From Arthrobacter sp. TPD3018 (GTDB lineage: Bacteria; Pseudomonadota; Alphaproteobacteria; Sphingomonadales; Sphingomonadaceae): a stretch of 64,000 bases of DNA. The DNA lies in the NCBI GenBank assembly GCA_003075315.1, contig QDFQ01000002.1, positions 272,821-336,820 on the forward strand, read 5' to 3'. The position numbers and the translations under genes were made by a program. Shown one piece after another: positions 18,379-27,687 of the stretch (position 1 is the first letter of the stretch; each line of letters starts with the position of its first letter). The notes under the pieces are model-generated. The model was given only the letters and a program-made list of their open reading frames with translations. It was not told the DNA's origin and did no database searches.

Positions 18379-18676
18379 GCGGGCAGATCGGGTCCCAGGA
18401 GAAACAGCCCCACCGACATGGACGCAAAAGCGCGTCCACGGCAAGCGCCACGTTGCGACCGTTACCGTACCGCTGTCCCCAATTGGTCTTCTATCGCCCC
18501 GTCCGCACGCCGTGGCGACGCTGGCAATTGGGACCCGAGATCGCCGTCGCAACGCCGCATCCCGACGCAAAACACGGCAAAGATTGCCCATATCCAACCC
18601 CTGACCGCACCTTCCCCTGTCGCGCCGTCGCCATCGATTCCCGCACCCGATCACCGAATTCGCTATCGGCCACCCC

Positions 18677-18716
18677 TTGCGGCGAACCTGTGACCTTCGT
18701 ATGGTAGCGCTATCCA
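18677..18716 (+). promoter_or_regulatory. promoter with LacI-type operator for GH43-xylB-xylA
   Basis: TTGCGG (18677-18682) and TATGGT (18700-18705) are 17 bases apart and form a sigma70-type promoter. The near-perfect palindrome TGGTAGCGCTATCCA (18702-18716) overlaps the -10 box and start site and has the TAGCGCTA core also found (one change) before the sugar porter. The rest of the 386-base divergent region 18379-18764 shows no gene. Confidence 0.75.
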
Positions 18717-18764
18717 GACGTTGCAGGCCTCGCCAGAAGGCCGATCTTAGGAAGGACGATATCG

Positions 18765-19841
18765 ATGCCCGCCCGCAGCACCCGCCTGCTCGCGCTCGCT
18801 GCCTTGTTGTCGAGCGGCCTCGCCCTCGCGCAAAGCGCCGAACCGCGCAGCCCCGACGGCAAGCGCTACCTCGCGCAACCCCTGGTGAAAGACCGCTACT
18901 TCGCCGATCCGTCCGCGCACGTCTTCAATGGCAGGCTCTACGTCTATCCCAGCCACGACGTCGACGCCGGCATCGCTGACGACGATCTCGGCAACCAATA
19001 TGCGATGCACGATTATCGCGTGCTCAGCATGGACCGGATCGGCGGCCCGGTTACCGTCCACCCCGTCGGCCTCGACGTAAAGCAGATCCCTTGGGCCTCG
19101 AAACAAACCTGGGCACCCGACGCGGCCTATAAGAACGGCACCTATTACCTGTACTTCCCCGCGCGCGACAAAGCCGGCGTGTTCCGCATCGGCGTCGCCA
19201 CGTCCAAGTCGCCGACCGGCCCGTTCACCGCCGATCCGCAGCCGATCCGCGGCAGCTTCTCGATCGACCCCGCCGTCTTCACCGATAGCGACGGCGCCAG
19301 CTACATGTATTTCGGCGGCATCTGGGGTGGCCAGCTGCAGCGCTGGCAGGGCAATCGCTACGATCCGAAGGCCGGTGACACCGACCTGCATCGCGACGAC
19401 CAGCCCGCCATCGCCCCGCGCGTCGCCAGGATGAGTGCGGACATGAAGCAGTTCGCCGAAGCGCCCCGCCCGGTCGTCATCCTCGACGAACGGGGCAAGC
19501 CCGTGCTCGGCGGCGATCACGAGCGCCGCTTCTTCGAGGCCGCCTGGATGTTCAAGCGGGGCGGCACCTACTATTTCACCTATTCGACCGGCGACACGCA
19601 TTATCTGAACTATGCCACCGGCACCTCGCCCTACGGCCCGTTCCGCTATGCGGGGCATATCCTGAGGCCCGTACAGGGCTGGACCACGCACCATTCGATC
19701 GTGGAATTTCAGGGCAAGTGGTGGCTGTTCTACCACGACACGCAAGCGTCGGGGAAAAACCACCTGCGCTCCGCCAAGGTGACGCAGCTGCACTTCAACC
19801 CGGACGGCAGCATCCAGACCATCGATCCGTTCAAGGACTGA
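18765..19841 (+). CDS. glycoside hydrolase family 43 protein, probable beta-xylosidase/arabinofuranosidase
   Basis: A 358-residue exported enzyme: signal peptide MPARSTRLLALAALLSSGLALAQ, then a five-bladed propeller. The three catalytic carboxylates of GH43 are recognisable: Asp48 (YFADPSAHVF, base), Asp168 (SIDPAVF, pKa modulator) and Glu258 (FFEAAWMF, acid). WAPDAAYKNGTYYLYFP and GWTTHHSIVEFQGKWWLFYHD are further family motifs; the late His binds the central cation in many members. A strong AGGAAGGA ribosome site precedes the ATG. It is the first gene of an operon with xylulokinase and xylose isomerase, which supports release of xylose in the periplasm, though arabinan or arabinoxylan side-chain activity cannot be excluded. 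Confidence 0.88.
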   Translation: MPARSTRLLALAALLSSGLALAQSAEPRSPDGKRYLAQPLVKDRYFADPSAHVFNGRLYVYPSHDVDAGIADDDLGNQYAMHDYRVLSMDRIGGPVTVHPVGLDVKQIPWASKQTWAPDAAYKNGTYYLYFPARDKAGVFRIGVATSKSPTGPFTADPQPIRGSFSIDPAVFTDSDGASYMYFGGIWGGQLQRWQGNRYDPKAGDTDLHRDDQPAIAPRVARMSADMKQFAEAPRPVVILDERGKPVLGGDHERRFFEAAWMFKRGGTYYFTYSTGDTHYLNYATGTSPYGPFRYAGHILRPVQGWTTHHSIVEFQGKWWLFYHDTQASGKNHLRSAKVTQLHFNPDGSIQTIDPFKD

Positions 19842-19845
19842 GGGC

Positions 19846-21288
19846 ATGTTCCTCGGCATCGATATCGGCACGTCGGGCGTCAAGGCGGTCGTCGTGGACT
19901 CATCCGGCACGCTCGTCGCGCAAGGCACGGCCCCGCTCACCGTCCAGCGCCCGCAGCCCCTGTGGTCGCAACAGGACCCCGTCGCCTGGTGGCAGGCGAC
20001 CTGTGCCGCGGTCCTCGCCATCGATCCCGCGGTGCGGCGATCGGTGCGCGGCATCGGCCTGGCCGGCCAGATGCACGGCGCGACGCTACTCGGCGCCGAC
20101 GACCGGCCGCTTCGCCCCGCCATCCTGTGGAACGACGGCCGCTCCTTCGCCGAATGCGAAGCGCTCGACGCCGCGACGCCCGCCTTCCGGGAGCGCGGCG
20201 GCAACCTCGTCATGCCCGGCTTCACCGCGCCCAAGCTGGCCTGGGTCCGCCACCACGAGCCGGAGACGTTCGCGGCGATCACCACCGTGCTGCTCCCCAA
20301 GGACTATGTCCGACTGCTGATGACCGGCGAGAAAGCGTCGGACATGTCCGACGCCGCCGGCACGCTGTGGCTCGACGTCGCCGCCCGCCGTTGGAGCGAG
20401 ACGCTGCTCGCCGCCACCGGCCTGACGGCCGACCAGATGCCGCGCCTCGTCGAGGGCAGCGACACCGCCGGCACGCTGCTTCCCGCGGTCGCCGACCTGT
20501 GGGGCATGGCGCCGGTGCCGGTCGCAGGCGGCGGCGGCGACAATGCCGCGGGCGCCGCTGGCGTCGGCGCGGTGCGCGACGGCGACGCCCTGCTCTCGCT
20601 CGGCACGTCGGGCGTCATCTTCGTCGCGACGCAGGATTTCCGCCCCAATGTCGCCGGCGCGGTCCACGCCTTCTGCCATTGCGTGCCCGCCATGTGGCAT
20701 CAGATGGCGGTCCACCTCTCCGCCGCCGCCTGTATCGACTGGGTGGCGAAACTCACCGGGGCGAGCGGCGCCGCCGATCTGTTCGCCCGCGCCGAGCACG
20801 CTGGCCCCGCCAATGGCCCCGAACTGTTCCTCCCCTATCTCTCGGGCGAGCGCACGCCGCATAACGACGCGCAGGTCCGCGGCGCCTTCCTGCGCCTCGA
20901 CCACGACACCGGTCCCGAACGCCTGGCGCAAGCCGTGCTCGAAGGCGTCGCCTTCGCGCTCGCCGATGGCGTGCGCGTGCTGCGCGAGGCGGGCACGACG
21001 ATCGAGCAGCTCTCCGTCATCGGCGGCGGCGCCCGCTCGCGATACTGGGGCGAAACGCTCGCCGCGGCGCTCGACGCGCGCCTCGTCTATCTCGACGGTG
21101 GCGAGGTCGGCCCCGCGCTCGGCGCCGCCCGCCTCGCGCAGCTTGCGGTCGATGGCGGCACGCCCGCCGACGTCTGCGTCGCGCCCCGCACCGCGCACGT
21201 CATCGAACCCGACGCGGCCCTGCGCGACCGCCTCGCCCCCAAATACGCCGCCTTCCGCGACGCTTATTCCCGCATCAGGAGCCTCTGA
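19846..21288 (+). CDS. xylB: xylulokinase
   Basis: FGGY kinase that phosphorylates D-xylulose to xylulose 5-phosphate. The 480-residue protein opens with the phosphate-1 motif [17 protein letters not shown], has the XylB-specific [12 protein letters not shown], the conserved [24 protein letters not shown], and the C-terminal adenosine motif [20 protein letters not shown]. It begins 4 bases after the GH43 stop and ends one base before xylA, so the three genes are one operon controlled by the upstream operator. Confidence 0.95.
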   Translation: MFLGIDIGTSGVKAVVVDSSGTLVAQGTAPLTVQRPQPLWSQQDPVAWWQATCAAVLAIDPAVRRSVRGIGLAGQMHGATLLGADDRPLRPAILWNDGRSFAECEALDAATPAFRERGGNLVMPGFTAPKLAWVRHHEPETFAAITTVLLPKDYVRLLMTGEKASDMSDAAGTLWLDVAARRWSETLLAATGLTADQMPRLVEGSDTAGTLLPAVADLWGMAPVPVAGGGGDNAAGAAGVGAVRDGDALLSLGTSGVIFVATQDFRPNVAGAVHAFCHCVPAMWHQMAVHLSAAACIDWVAKLTGASGAADLFARAEHAGPANGPELFLPYLSGERTPHNDAQVRGAFLRLDHDTGPERLAQAVLEGVAFALADGVRVLREAGTTIEQLSVIGGGARSRYWGETLAAALDARLVYLDGGEVGPALGAARLAQLAVDGGTPADVCVAPRTAHVIEPDAALRDRLAPKYAAFRDAYSRIRSL

Positions 21289-21289
21289 C

Positions 21290-22597
21290 ATGGCCGACTA
21301 CTTCGCCGACATTCCGACGATCCGCTACGAAGGGCCGGACAGCGATACCGAACTCGCCTATCGCTATTACGACAAGAGCCGCGTCGTCCTCGGCAAGACG
21401 ATGGAGGAGCACCTCCGCTTCGCCGCCTGCTTCTGGCACACCTTCTGCTGGCCGGGCAGCGACGTCTTCGGCGGCGGCACCTTCGATCGCCCCTGGCACC
21501 GCGGCGCGAACGATGCCGCCGCGGCGGCGCACAAGCGCTCGGTCGCCTTCGACTTCTTCAGCAAGCTCGATGTGCCATACTATTGCTTCCACGACGTCGA
21601 TGTGATGGCCGATGCCACGACCGTCGCCGAACACCGCGCGCATTTCGCGGACGCCGTCGACCATCTCGAACAGCTCCAGGCCGCCTCCGGCCGCAAGCTC
21701 CTGTGGGGGACCGCCAATCTGTTCAGCCATCCGCGCTATGCCGCCGGTGGCGCCACCAATCCGGATCCGGAAGTGTTCGCCTGGGGTGCGATGCAGGTGC
21801 GCGACGCGCTCGAGGCGACGCACCGCCTCGGCGGCGCCAACTACGTTCTGTGGGGCGGTCGCGAGGGCTATGAGACGCTCCACAACACCGACATGAAGCG
21901 CGAACTCGACAATCTCGGCCGCTTCCTCAGCCTCGTCGTCGATCACAAGCACAAGATCGGCTTTACCGGCACGATCCTGATCGAACCCAAGCCGCACGAG
22001 CCGACCAAGCATCAGTACGATTTCGACACCGCGACGGTGTACGGCTTCCTTAAGCGCTACGGGCTGGAGGGCGAGGTCCGCGTCAATATCGAGGCGAACC
22101 ACGCGACCCTCTCGGGCCACACGTTCGAGCACGAGATCGCGACGGCAGGCGCGCTCGGCATCTTCGGATCGATCGACGCCAATCGCGGCGATCCGCAGAA
22201 CGGCTGGGATACCGATCAATTTCCCAACTCGGTCGAGGAGATGACGCTCGCGATGCTCGAAATCCTGCGCGCGGGCGGCTTCACGACCGGCGGCTTCAAC
22301 TTCGACGCCAAGGTCCGCCGCCAGTCGATCGACGCCGCCGACCTGTTCCATGGTCACGTCGGCGGGATCGACGTCGTGGCGAAGGGCCTGCTCAACGCCG
22401 CCGCGCTGATCGAGGACGGCCGCCTCGATGCGATCAAGGCGGAGCGGTACAAGGGCTGGACCGGCGCCTTGGGCGAGCAGATCGCCGGCAGCGACCTCGC
22501 CACCATCGCCGACCTCGCCGTCAGCCAGAACCTCAATCCCCGCCCCCGCTCGGGCCAGCAGGAGCGGATCGAGAATATCATCACCCGCGTGCGCTGA
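21290..22597 (+). CDS. xylA: xylose isomerase
   Basis: Converts D-xylose to D-xylulose using two divalent metals. The 435-residue protein is a class II enzyme with [21 protein letters not shown], the catalytic FHDVD pair, the metal site [17 protein letters not shown] (Glu, Lys, His) and [18 protein letters not shown]. The Asp ligands occur in [20 protein letters not shown] and [13 protein letters not shown]. The ATG at 21290 follows the xylB stop by one base. Together with xylB and the porter this makes a complete isomerase-type xylose pathway, in contrast to the oxidative pathway of Caulobacter. Confidence 0.97.
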   Translation: MADYFADIPTIRYEGPDSDTELAYRYYDKSRVVLGKTMEEHLRFAACFWHTFCWPGSDVFGGGTFDRPWHRGANDAAAAAHKRSVAFDFFSKLDVPYYCFHDVDVMADATTVAEHRAHFADAVDHLEQLQAASGRKLLWGTANLFSHPRYAAGGATNPDPEVFAWGAMQVRDALEATHRLGGANYVLWGGREGYETLHNTDMKRELDNLGRFLSLVVDHKHKIGFTGTILIEPKPHEPTKHQYDFDTATVYGFLKRYGLEGEVRVNIEANHATLSGHTFEHEIATAGALGIFGSIDANRGDPQNGWDTDQFPNSVEEMTLAMLEILRAGGFTTGGFNFDAKVRRQSIDAADLFHGHVGGIDVVAKGLLNAAALIEDGRLDAIKAERYKGWTGALGEQIAGSDLATIADLAVSQNLNPRPRSGQQERIENIITRVR

Positions 22598-22633
22598 GCG
22601 GTGCGGGGCCTCGACCCGCCGACCGCCCCGGCC

Positions 22634-22672
22634 GATCCGTCATTGCGAACCGTGGCGACGCAATGACGGATC
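22634..22672. repeat. inverted repeat, second copy of CGTCATTGCGA element
   Basis: A perfect 14-base inverted repeat GATCCGTCATTGCG (22634-22647) / 22659-22672 with an 11-base loop lies between the convergent xylA and glpD genes. The CGTCATTGCGA core is shared with the larger element at 4328-4404. It may act as a transcript end between the two operons, but no T-run follows on either strand. Confidence 0.75.
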
Positions 22673-22735
22673 AGGCCACCGTACATTGCCGCGCGTCGCT
22701 CGCCATGACGACGCTGCGCTGCCGATCGTGACTGG

Positions 22736-24232
22736 CTATGTGCCGATCTCTCGCAGATACGCCGCCACCCGCGCCGCGGTACTCTCCGGCACATGCAGCC
22801 CCAGCTTGCTGCGCCGGAACAGCACATCCTCCGCCGTCCGCGCCCATTCCTGTGCGACCAGATAGTCGACTTCGCGCGCGGTCAGCCCGCCGCCGAAATC
22901 CTCGCCCAGATCGCGCATCGCCTGCGCATCGCCGAGCACCGCCGCCACCTTGGTGCCATAGGCACGCGCCAGCCGCCGCAGCAGCGTCGCCGGCAGACCT
23001 CGCCGCGCCCGCACCAGCGCCGCGACGAACGCCTCGAAATCCCCGCCGGGCAGGTCGCCACCCGGCAGCACCGCCCCCGCCGTCCACGCCCCCGCCATAT
23101 CCGGCAGCACCGCGCCCAGCTCCGCCAGCGCGTGTTCGGCAAGCTTGCGATACGTCGTGATCTTGCCGCCGAAGATGCTCAGCATCGCCGCCCGCCCCGG
23201 CGCCGCGTCGAGGTCGAGCACATAGTCCCGCGTCACCGCAGAGGCATTGCCGGCATGGTCGTCGTGCAGCGGCCGGATCCCGGCATAGCTCCACACGATA
23301 TCGTCCTCTCGCAATCCGCGCGCGAAATAGCGGTTGGCGGTGTCGAGCAGATAGGCGGTCTCACCCGCATCGATTGCGGCTTTCGCCGGCGCCCCTTCCC
23401 AGGGCTGGTCGGTCGTCCCGATCAGCGTGAAGTCGCCTTCGTAGGGAATGGCGAACACGATCCGCCGGTCGGGGTTCTGCAGCATGAAGGCATGGTCGCC
23501 GGCATACAGGCGCGGCACGACGATATGGCTGCCCTTCACCAGCCGCACCGCACTTTTGGCATGTCCGCCCGCGACGCGGGCCAGCACGTCGTCCACCCAT
23601 GGCCCCGCCGCGTTGACCAGCACCCGGGCCGACACCGAGCGCTCGCCCGCGGCATCCGCGATCGTCGCGACCCAGCGCTCGCCTTCGCGCCGTGCCTGCA
23701 CCAGCCGCGTCCGCGTCGCGATCGTCGCCCCGCGATCCGCCGCATCGCGTGCGTTCAGCACGACCAGCCGGCTGTCCTCGACCCAGCAATCCGAGTAGAC
23801 GAACGCCTTACCCGCCGTATCGCGCAGCCCCGCGCCATAGGGCGTCGTCGCCAGCCCCACCGTCTCGGTCGCCGGCAGCCGTTTGCGCCCGCCCAGATGG
23901 TCGTAGAGGAACAGCCCCAGCCGCACCATCCAAGCCGCCCGCGGCGAATGCGTCTGCGGCAGCACGAAGCGCAGCGGCCAGATGATGTGCGGCGCCATGC
24001 CCCACAGTCGCTCGCGCTCGATCAGCGCCTCGCGAACCAGCCGGAATTCGCCATATTCCAGATAGCGCAGGCCGCCATGGATCAGCTTGGTCGACGCCGA
24101 CGACGTGTGCCCGGCCAGATCGTCCGCCTCGACCAGCAGGACGGAAAGGCCCCGCCCGGCCGCGTCGCGCGCGATGCCGGCGCCGTTGATGCCGCCCCCG
24201 ACGATCAGCAGGTCGTAATCCGTCTCTGCCAC
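22736..24232 (-). CDS. glpD: glycerol-3-phosphate dehydrogenase, FAD-dependent
   Basis: Membrane-associated flavoprotein that oxidises glycerol 3-phosphate to dihydroxyacetone phosphate and passes electrons to quinone. The 498-residue protein has the N-terminal FAD motif [72 protein letters not shown] and [15 protein letters not shown], all typical of GlpD. The GTG start at 24232 is chosen because GGAGGG lies 7 bases upstream and it gives the standard N-terminus; upstream ATGs would add an arginine-rich tail. It is divergent from glpK; the shared 121-base region should hold both promoters. Confidence 0.95.
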   Translation of the reverse strand: MAETDYDLLIVGGGINGAGIARDAAGRGLSVLLVEADDLAGHTSSASTKLIHGGLRYLEYGEFRLVREALIERERLWGMAPHIIWPLRFVLPQTHSPRAAWMVRLGLFLYDHLGGRKRLPATETVGLATTPYGAGLRDTAGKAFVYSDCWVEDSRLVVLNARDAADRGATIATRTRLVQARREGERWVATIADAAGERSVSARVLVNAAGPWVDDVLARVAGGHAKSAVRLVKGSHIVVPRLYAGDHAFMLQNPDRRIVFAIPYEGDFTLIGTTDQPWEGAPAKAAIDAGETAYLLDTANRYFARGLREDDIVWSYAGIRPLHDDHAGNASAVTRDYVLDLDAAPGRAAMLSIFGGKITTYRKLAEHALAELGAVLPDMAGAWTAGAVLPGGDLPGGDFEAFVAALVRARRGLPATLLRRLARAYGTKVAAVLGDAQAMRDLGEDFGGGLTAREVDYLVAQEWARTAEDVLFRRSKLGLHVPESTAARVAAYLREIGT

Positions 24233-24353
24233 GCACGCCCTCCGTCCGCCGATCCTAACGCCCAACCGCCGTGGTGCGATCCGAAAATCGGCCCACGCCA
24301 TTGACGCCGCCCGCCGGCCCGCGACACTGAGGGTCGGACGGGAGAGGACCCTC

Positions 24354-25844
24354 ATGGCCAACCATATTCTCGCGATCGATCAGGGCACCACGTCGACGCG
24401 CGCGATCCTGTTCGATGCGCAGGCGCGCCGCGTCGCGGTCGCCCAGACCGAATTCGCGCAACATTATCCGCAGCCCGGCTGGGTCGAACACGATCCCGAA
24501 GATATCTGGCGCGACGTCCTGTCGACGGCGCGGGAGGCGATCGCGACCAGCGGCGTGGGCGCGCGCGACATCGCCGGCATCGGCATCACCAACCAGCGCG
24601 AAACCGTCGTGGTCTGGGACCACGCCACCGGCGAACCCATCCACCGCGCCATCGTCTGGCAAGACCGCCGCACCGCCGATGTCTGCACCGCGCTTCGCCG
24701 CGACGGCGCGGAGGAGAGCGTGCGCGAGGCGACCGGCCTGCTGCTCGATCCCTATTTTTCGGCGACCAAGATCGCCTGGATCCTCGATTCCGTCCCCGGC
24801 GCTCGCGCGCGTGCCGACCGCGGCGAACTCGCCTTCGGCACGATCGACAGCTTCCTGCTCTGGCGCCTCACCGGCGGCACGACGCACGCAACCGACGTCA
24901 CCAACGCCGCCCGCACGCTACTCTGGAACATCCGCACCGGCGACTGGGACCCGGAGCTATGCCGCCTGCTCCGCGTACCGATGGCGATCCTGCCGCAGGT
25001 CCATGACAATGCGCATGTCTTCGGCACCACCGCGGCCGAGTTGTTCGGCGCACCCATCCCGATCGCGGGGATCGCCGGCGACCAGCAGGCCGCGTTGTTC
25101 GGCCAGGCCTGCTTCAGCCGCGGCATGACGAAATCCACCTATGGCACCGGCTGCTTCATGCTGCTCAATACGGGAACGGAGGCAATCCGCTCGCAACAGC
25201 GCCTGCTCACCACCCCCGCCTATCGGCTGAACGGACAGACGACCTTTGCGCTCGAGGGCTCGATCTTCGTCGCGGGCGCGGCGATCAAATGGCTGCGAGA
25301 CGGCATCGGCGTGATCACCCACGCCCGCGATACCGACGACATGGCGACGCGCGTGCCCGACAATCACGGGGTCTACATGGTCCCCGCCTTCGTCGGCCTC
25401 GGCGCGCCGCATTGGGATGCAGAGGCGCGTGCCGCGATCTTCGGCCTGACGCTGGGCGCGACGCAGGCGCATCTCGCTCGTGCGGCGCTGGAGGCGGTCG
25501 GCTACCAGACGCTCGATCTCATCCAGGCAATGATCGCCGACGGTGGCGGCCATCCGGCCAGCGTCCGCGTCGACGGCGGCATGGCGGCGAACGACTGGCT
25601 GTGCCGCTTCCTCGCCGATCTGCTCGACGTGCCGATCGAACGCCCCGCCGATCTCGAAACCACCGCGCGCGGCGCCGCCTTCCACGCCGGCCTCGCCACC
25701 GGCATCTGGTCGGGCCTGCCCGAACTCGAACGCCTCTGGGCCCGCGACGCCTGTTTCGAACCCGCCATGCCCGCCGATCGCCGCGCCACACTCGTCGCCG
25801 GCTGGCACGACGCCCTGCGCCGCACGCTGCGCCACGCGGAGTGA
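24354..25844 (+). CDS. glpK: glycerol kinase
   Basis: FGGY kinase that makes glycerol 3-phosphate from glycerol and ATP. The 496-residue protein begins [19 protein letters not shown] and contains [25 protein letters not shown], the glycerol-site [34 protein letters not shown], the ATP loop [26 protein letters not shown] and [20 protein letters not shown]. No GlpF permease gene is near. It supplies the substrate for the divergently transcribed glpD. A strong bidirectional terminator follows at 25908-25942. Confidence 0.97.
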   Translation: MANHILAIDQGTTSTRAILFDAQARRVAVAQTEFAQHYPQPGWVEHDPEDIWRDVLSTAREAIATSGVGARDIAGIGITNQRETVVVWDHATGEPIHRAIVWQDRRTADVCTALRRDGAEESVREATGLLLDPYFSATKIAWILDSVPGARARADRGELAFGTIDSFLLWRLTGGTTHATDVTNAARTLLWNIRTGDWDPELCRLLRVPMAILPQVHDNAHVFGTTAAELFGAPIPIAGIAGDQQAALFGQACFSRGMTKSTYGTGCFMLLNTGTEAIRSQQRLLTTPAYRLNGQTTFALEGSIFVAGAAIKWLRDGIGVITHARDTDDMATRVPDNHGVYMVPAFVGLGAPHWDAEARAAIFGLTLGATQAHLARAALEAVGYQTLDLIQAMIADGGGHPASVRVDGGMAANDWLCRFLADLLDVPIERPADLETTARGAAFHAGLATGIWSGLPELERLWARDACFEPAMPADRRATLVAGWHDALRRTLRHAE

Positions 25845-25907
25845 TCGATGGAGGATGGCGACGGTCGCCGAATAAACACCGAAGCATGCGCGACGGCCTG
25901 AAAACCA

Positions 25908-25942
25908 AAAACCCCGCTAAGCCATTGGCCTAGCGGGGTTTT
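25908..25942. terminator. bidirectional Rho-independent terminator between glpK and tRNA-Val
   Basis: A perfect 12-base-pair stem AAAACCCCGCTA (25908-25919) / 25931-25942 closes an 11-base loop. The A/T ends give a U-run on both strands, which suits the convergent glpK (plus) and tRNA-Val (minus) transcripts. Confidence 0.9.
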
Positions 25943-25945
25943 CGA

Positions 25946-26020
25946 TGGTGGGCGTGGCAAGGATTGAACTTGCGACCCCTGCGATGTCAACACAGTGCTC
26001 TACCACTGAGCTACACGCCC
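25946..26020 (-). tRNA. tRNA-Val (anticodon GAC)
   Basis: On the minus strand a 75-base cloverleaf starts GGGCGTGTAGCTCAG and ends with an encoded CCA. The acceptor stem GGGCGTG pairs with CACGCCC, the D arm is AGCTCAGTGGTAGAGC, the anticodon stem CTGTG/CGCAG holds loop TTGACAT with anticodon GAC (25986-25988), and the T arm contains GTTCAATCC. It reads valine codons GUC and GUU. Confidence 0.97.
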
Positions 26021-26033
26021 GCCGGAGGTGGGC

Positions 26034-26061
26034 CAATTAGCAGGTTGCTTCGGGCTGGCAA
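26034..26061 (-). promoter_or_regulatory. putative promoter of tRNA-Val
   Basis: On the minus strand TTGCCA (26061-26056) and TAATTG (26039-26034) are separated by 16 bases and lie about 14 bases before the tRNA 5' end, a normal distance for a tRNA promoter. Confidence 0.5.
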
Positions 26062-26081
26062 GCCCTGATTTCACGCCGCGG

Positions 26082-26459
26082 TCAATTTAATCCGCTGGCG
26101 CTGCCCATTTCGAACACGCGGTCCACCTCGGCGACCAGGTCGCGCAGGTGGAACGGCTTGGACAGGACGCGCGCATTGGGCATTTCGCGGCCCGCCTTCA
26201 GCGTCACCGCGGCAAAGCCGGTGATGAACATCACGCGCAGGCCCGGCACCATCTCGGCGGCGCGGCGGGCGAGTTCGATGCCGTCCATCTCGGGCATCAC
26301 GATATCGGTCAGCAGCAGGTCGAACGGCTCGGTTTCGAGCAGCGGAATCGCCGCAGTGCCGCGGTCGACCGCAGCGACGGCATAGCCCGCGCGTTCCAGC
26401 GCCCGCGTCAGATATTCGCGCATGACCTGGTCGTCTTCGGCCAGCAGGATACGGATCAT
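26082..26459 (-). CDS. cpdR: single-domain response regulator, CpdR-like
   Basis: A 125-residue stand-alone receiver domain. It begins MIRILLAEDDQVMREYLTRA, has phosphoacceptor Asp in DLLLTDIVMPEMDGIELARRA, and the very characteristic stretch LRVMFITGFAAVTLKA followed by VLSKPFHLRDLVAEVDRV. This closely matches CpdR, which in Caulobacter is phosphorylated through CckA-ChpT and, when unphosphorylated, primes ClpXP for degradation of PdeA and other substrates. There is no output domain. It diverges from the N-formylglutamate amidohydrolase gene, an arrangement I recall from other Alphaproteobacteria. Function is by family resemblance. Confidence 0.85.
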   Translation of the reverse strand: MIRILLAEDDQVMREYLTRALERAGYAVAAVDRGTAAIPLLETEPFDLLLTDIVMPEMDGIELARRAAEMVPGLRVMFITGFAAVTLKAGREMPNARVLSKPFHLRDLVAEVDRVFEMGSASGLN

Positions 26460-26561
26460 CGCCTTTTCGGGTCCTTAGCGTTGCGGTCGATCCTGTATGG
26501 ACCGGCAGATATGAAGATTTCCAGAGCGCCGAACGCGCGGATGGGCTAAGGCGTGCCACAG

Positions 26562-27479
26562 ATGGACGCTTCGTTCGACCGGATCGACGGCGCACAGGCG
26601 CACAATGTGCCAGACGGCACACCCTTCGCCTCGCCGCAAAGCCCTGCCAACGTCGAAAACCCGGCCGTGCCGGCCAGTCCCGTGGTCATCTCGGTGCCGC
26701 ATGCGGGTCGCGACTATCCCCCCGCCCTGCGCGCCGCGCTGCGCCTGCCCGAATCGGCGCTGGTGGTGTTGGAGGATCGTCACGTCGATGCCGTCGCCCG
26801 CGCCGCGCAGACGAACGAGACGATGCTGGTGCAGCGCCGCGCACGCGCCTGGATCGACCTCAACCGCAGCGAATATGAGCGCGACCCGCGCGTCGACGAC
26901 GGTGTCCGCCCGCAGGCGCAATCGAGCCAGTCGGTGAAGATCCGCAGCGGCCTTGGCCTGGTGCCGCGCCGCGCCGGCGGTGCGGGCGACCTATGGCGCG
27001 GGCGGTTTACCGGCGCCGACGTCGCGCGCCGCATCGCGGAGGATCACCGCCCCTATCATGCGACGCTCGCGGCAACGCTGGCCGCGGCGCGTGCGCGCTT
27101 CGGCGTCGCGGTGCTGATCGACGTCCATTCGATGCCGACCGTCGGCCCGCATGCGCGCCTCGTCCTCGGCGATCGCTTCGGCGCAACCAGCGACGCGCGC
27201 TTCCTCGCGCGGATCGAGGCGGCGGCGGCGCAGATGGGCATCGCGACGCAGCGCAACACGCCCTATGCCGGCGCGCATATCCTGCAGACCCACGCCGCGC
27301 CGGCGCGCGACATCCATGCGGTGCAGGTGGAGATCGACCGCGCGCTGTACCTCGACTCCCGGCTGGACGGCCTCGGCCCCGGCTTCGACCGCACCGTCGC
27401 GCTGGTGCGCAGCCTGCTCGCCGCGGTCGCGGACGAAGCCCTCGCCGGCACGTCCCCTTTCGCCCTCGCCGCCGAGTAA
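26562..27479 (+). CDS. N-formylglutamate amidohydrolase family protein
   Basis: Zinc amidohydrolase family that deformylates N-formyl-glutamate or related N-formyl amino acids, as in histidine breakdown. The roughly 305-residue protein has VVISVPHAGRDYPPALRAAL, VLEDRHVDAVAR, ARAWIDLNRSEYERDPR, VAVLIDVHSMPT (metal-binding Asp and His) and a late NTPYAGAHILQTHAAP segment. ATG 26562 is used; a GTG three codons earlier is possible, and the ribosome site (AAGG) is weak and distant. No hut genes are nearby, so a histidine role is not shown by context. Confidence 0.87.
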   Translation: MDASFDRIDGAQAHNVPDGTPFASPQSPANVENPAVPASPVVISVPHAGRDYPPALRAALRLPESALVVLEDRHVDAVARAAQTNETMLVQRRARAWIDLNRSEYERDPRVDDGVRPQAQSSQSVKIRSGLGLVPRRAGGAGDLWRGRFTGADVARRIAEDHRPYHATLAATLAAARARFGVAVLIDVHSMPTVGPHARLVLGDRFGATSDARFLARIEAAAAQMGIATQRNTPYAGAHILQTHAAPARDIHAVQVEIDRALYLDSRLDGLGPGFDRTVALVRSLLAAVADEALAGTSPFALAAE

Positions 27480-27492
27480 GACACCCGCCCAT

Positions 27493-27525
27493 AAAAAACC
27501 ACCCCGTGCTAAAAGCACGGAGTGG
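27493..27525 (-). terminator. Rho-independent terminator of the candidate sRNA
   Basis: Minus-strand arms CCACTCCGTGCT (27525-27514) and AGCACGGGGTGG (27510-27499) pair over 12 positions with one G-U pair around a TTT loop, and a run of six T follows (27498-27493). The plus strand has no T-run here, so the terminator is directional. Confidence 0.88.
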
Positions 27526-27600
27526 CCAAGGTTCAGGGAGGAGACACACCCGAAGGTGTGCCATACGGTCTCGCGAAAGGGGGGACACGAGCGCCGTACA
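27493..27600 (-). ncRNA. candidate small RNA with two C-rich anti-Shine-Dalgarno loops
   Basis: On the minus strand a sigma70-like promoter (27607-27634) is followed by about 108 bases that fold into three hairpins. Hairpin 1: TACGG..CTCG pairs with CGAG..CCGTA and exposes a loop with CCCCCC. Hairpin 2: CACACC/GGTGTG closed by a UUCG tetraloop (27545-27560). Then comes unpaired CTCCTCCCT (27535-27543), complementary to a strong ribosome-binding site. Hairpin 3 is a 12-pair terminator followed by six T. No reading frame is present. Exposed C-rich loops of this kind are known in alphaproteobacterial trans-acting sRNAs that block translation starts; this particular RNA I do not recognise. Confidence 0.7.
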
Positions 27601-27606
27601 AGTCAC

Positions 27607-27634
27607 AAAATAGGCGAGGCGCGATTTGGTTCAA
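27607..27634 (-). promoter_or_regulatory. putative promoter of the candidate sRNA
   Basis: Minus strand TTGAAC (27634-27629) and TATTTT (27612-27607) with 16 bases between them; the start site would fall near 27600. It lies in an otherwise gene-free stretch downstream of the cytochrome b561 stop. Confidence 0.65.
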
Positions 27635-27687
27635 CCCCTGCAACACTTCGTGACGTTTTTTTCACCGCATCATCATGAACGTTCGTC

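Noticed and set aside
26052..26065. GGGCT/AGCCC hairpin after cpdR as terminator
   Set aside because: Only a 5-base stem with no T-run on either strand; it overlaps the likely tRNA promoter.
27535..27543. AGGGAGGAG on the plus strand as a ribosome-binding site
   Set aside because: No start codon or reading frame follows within range; the complement on the minus strand fits the single-stranded part of a small RNA.
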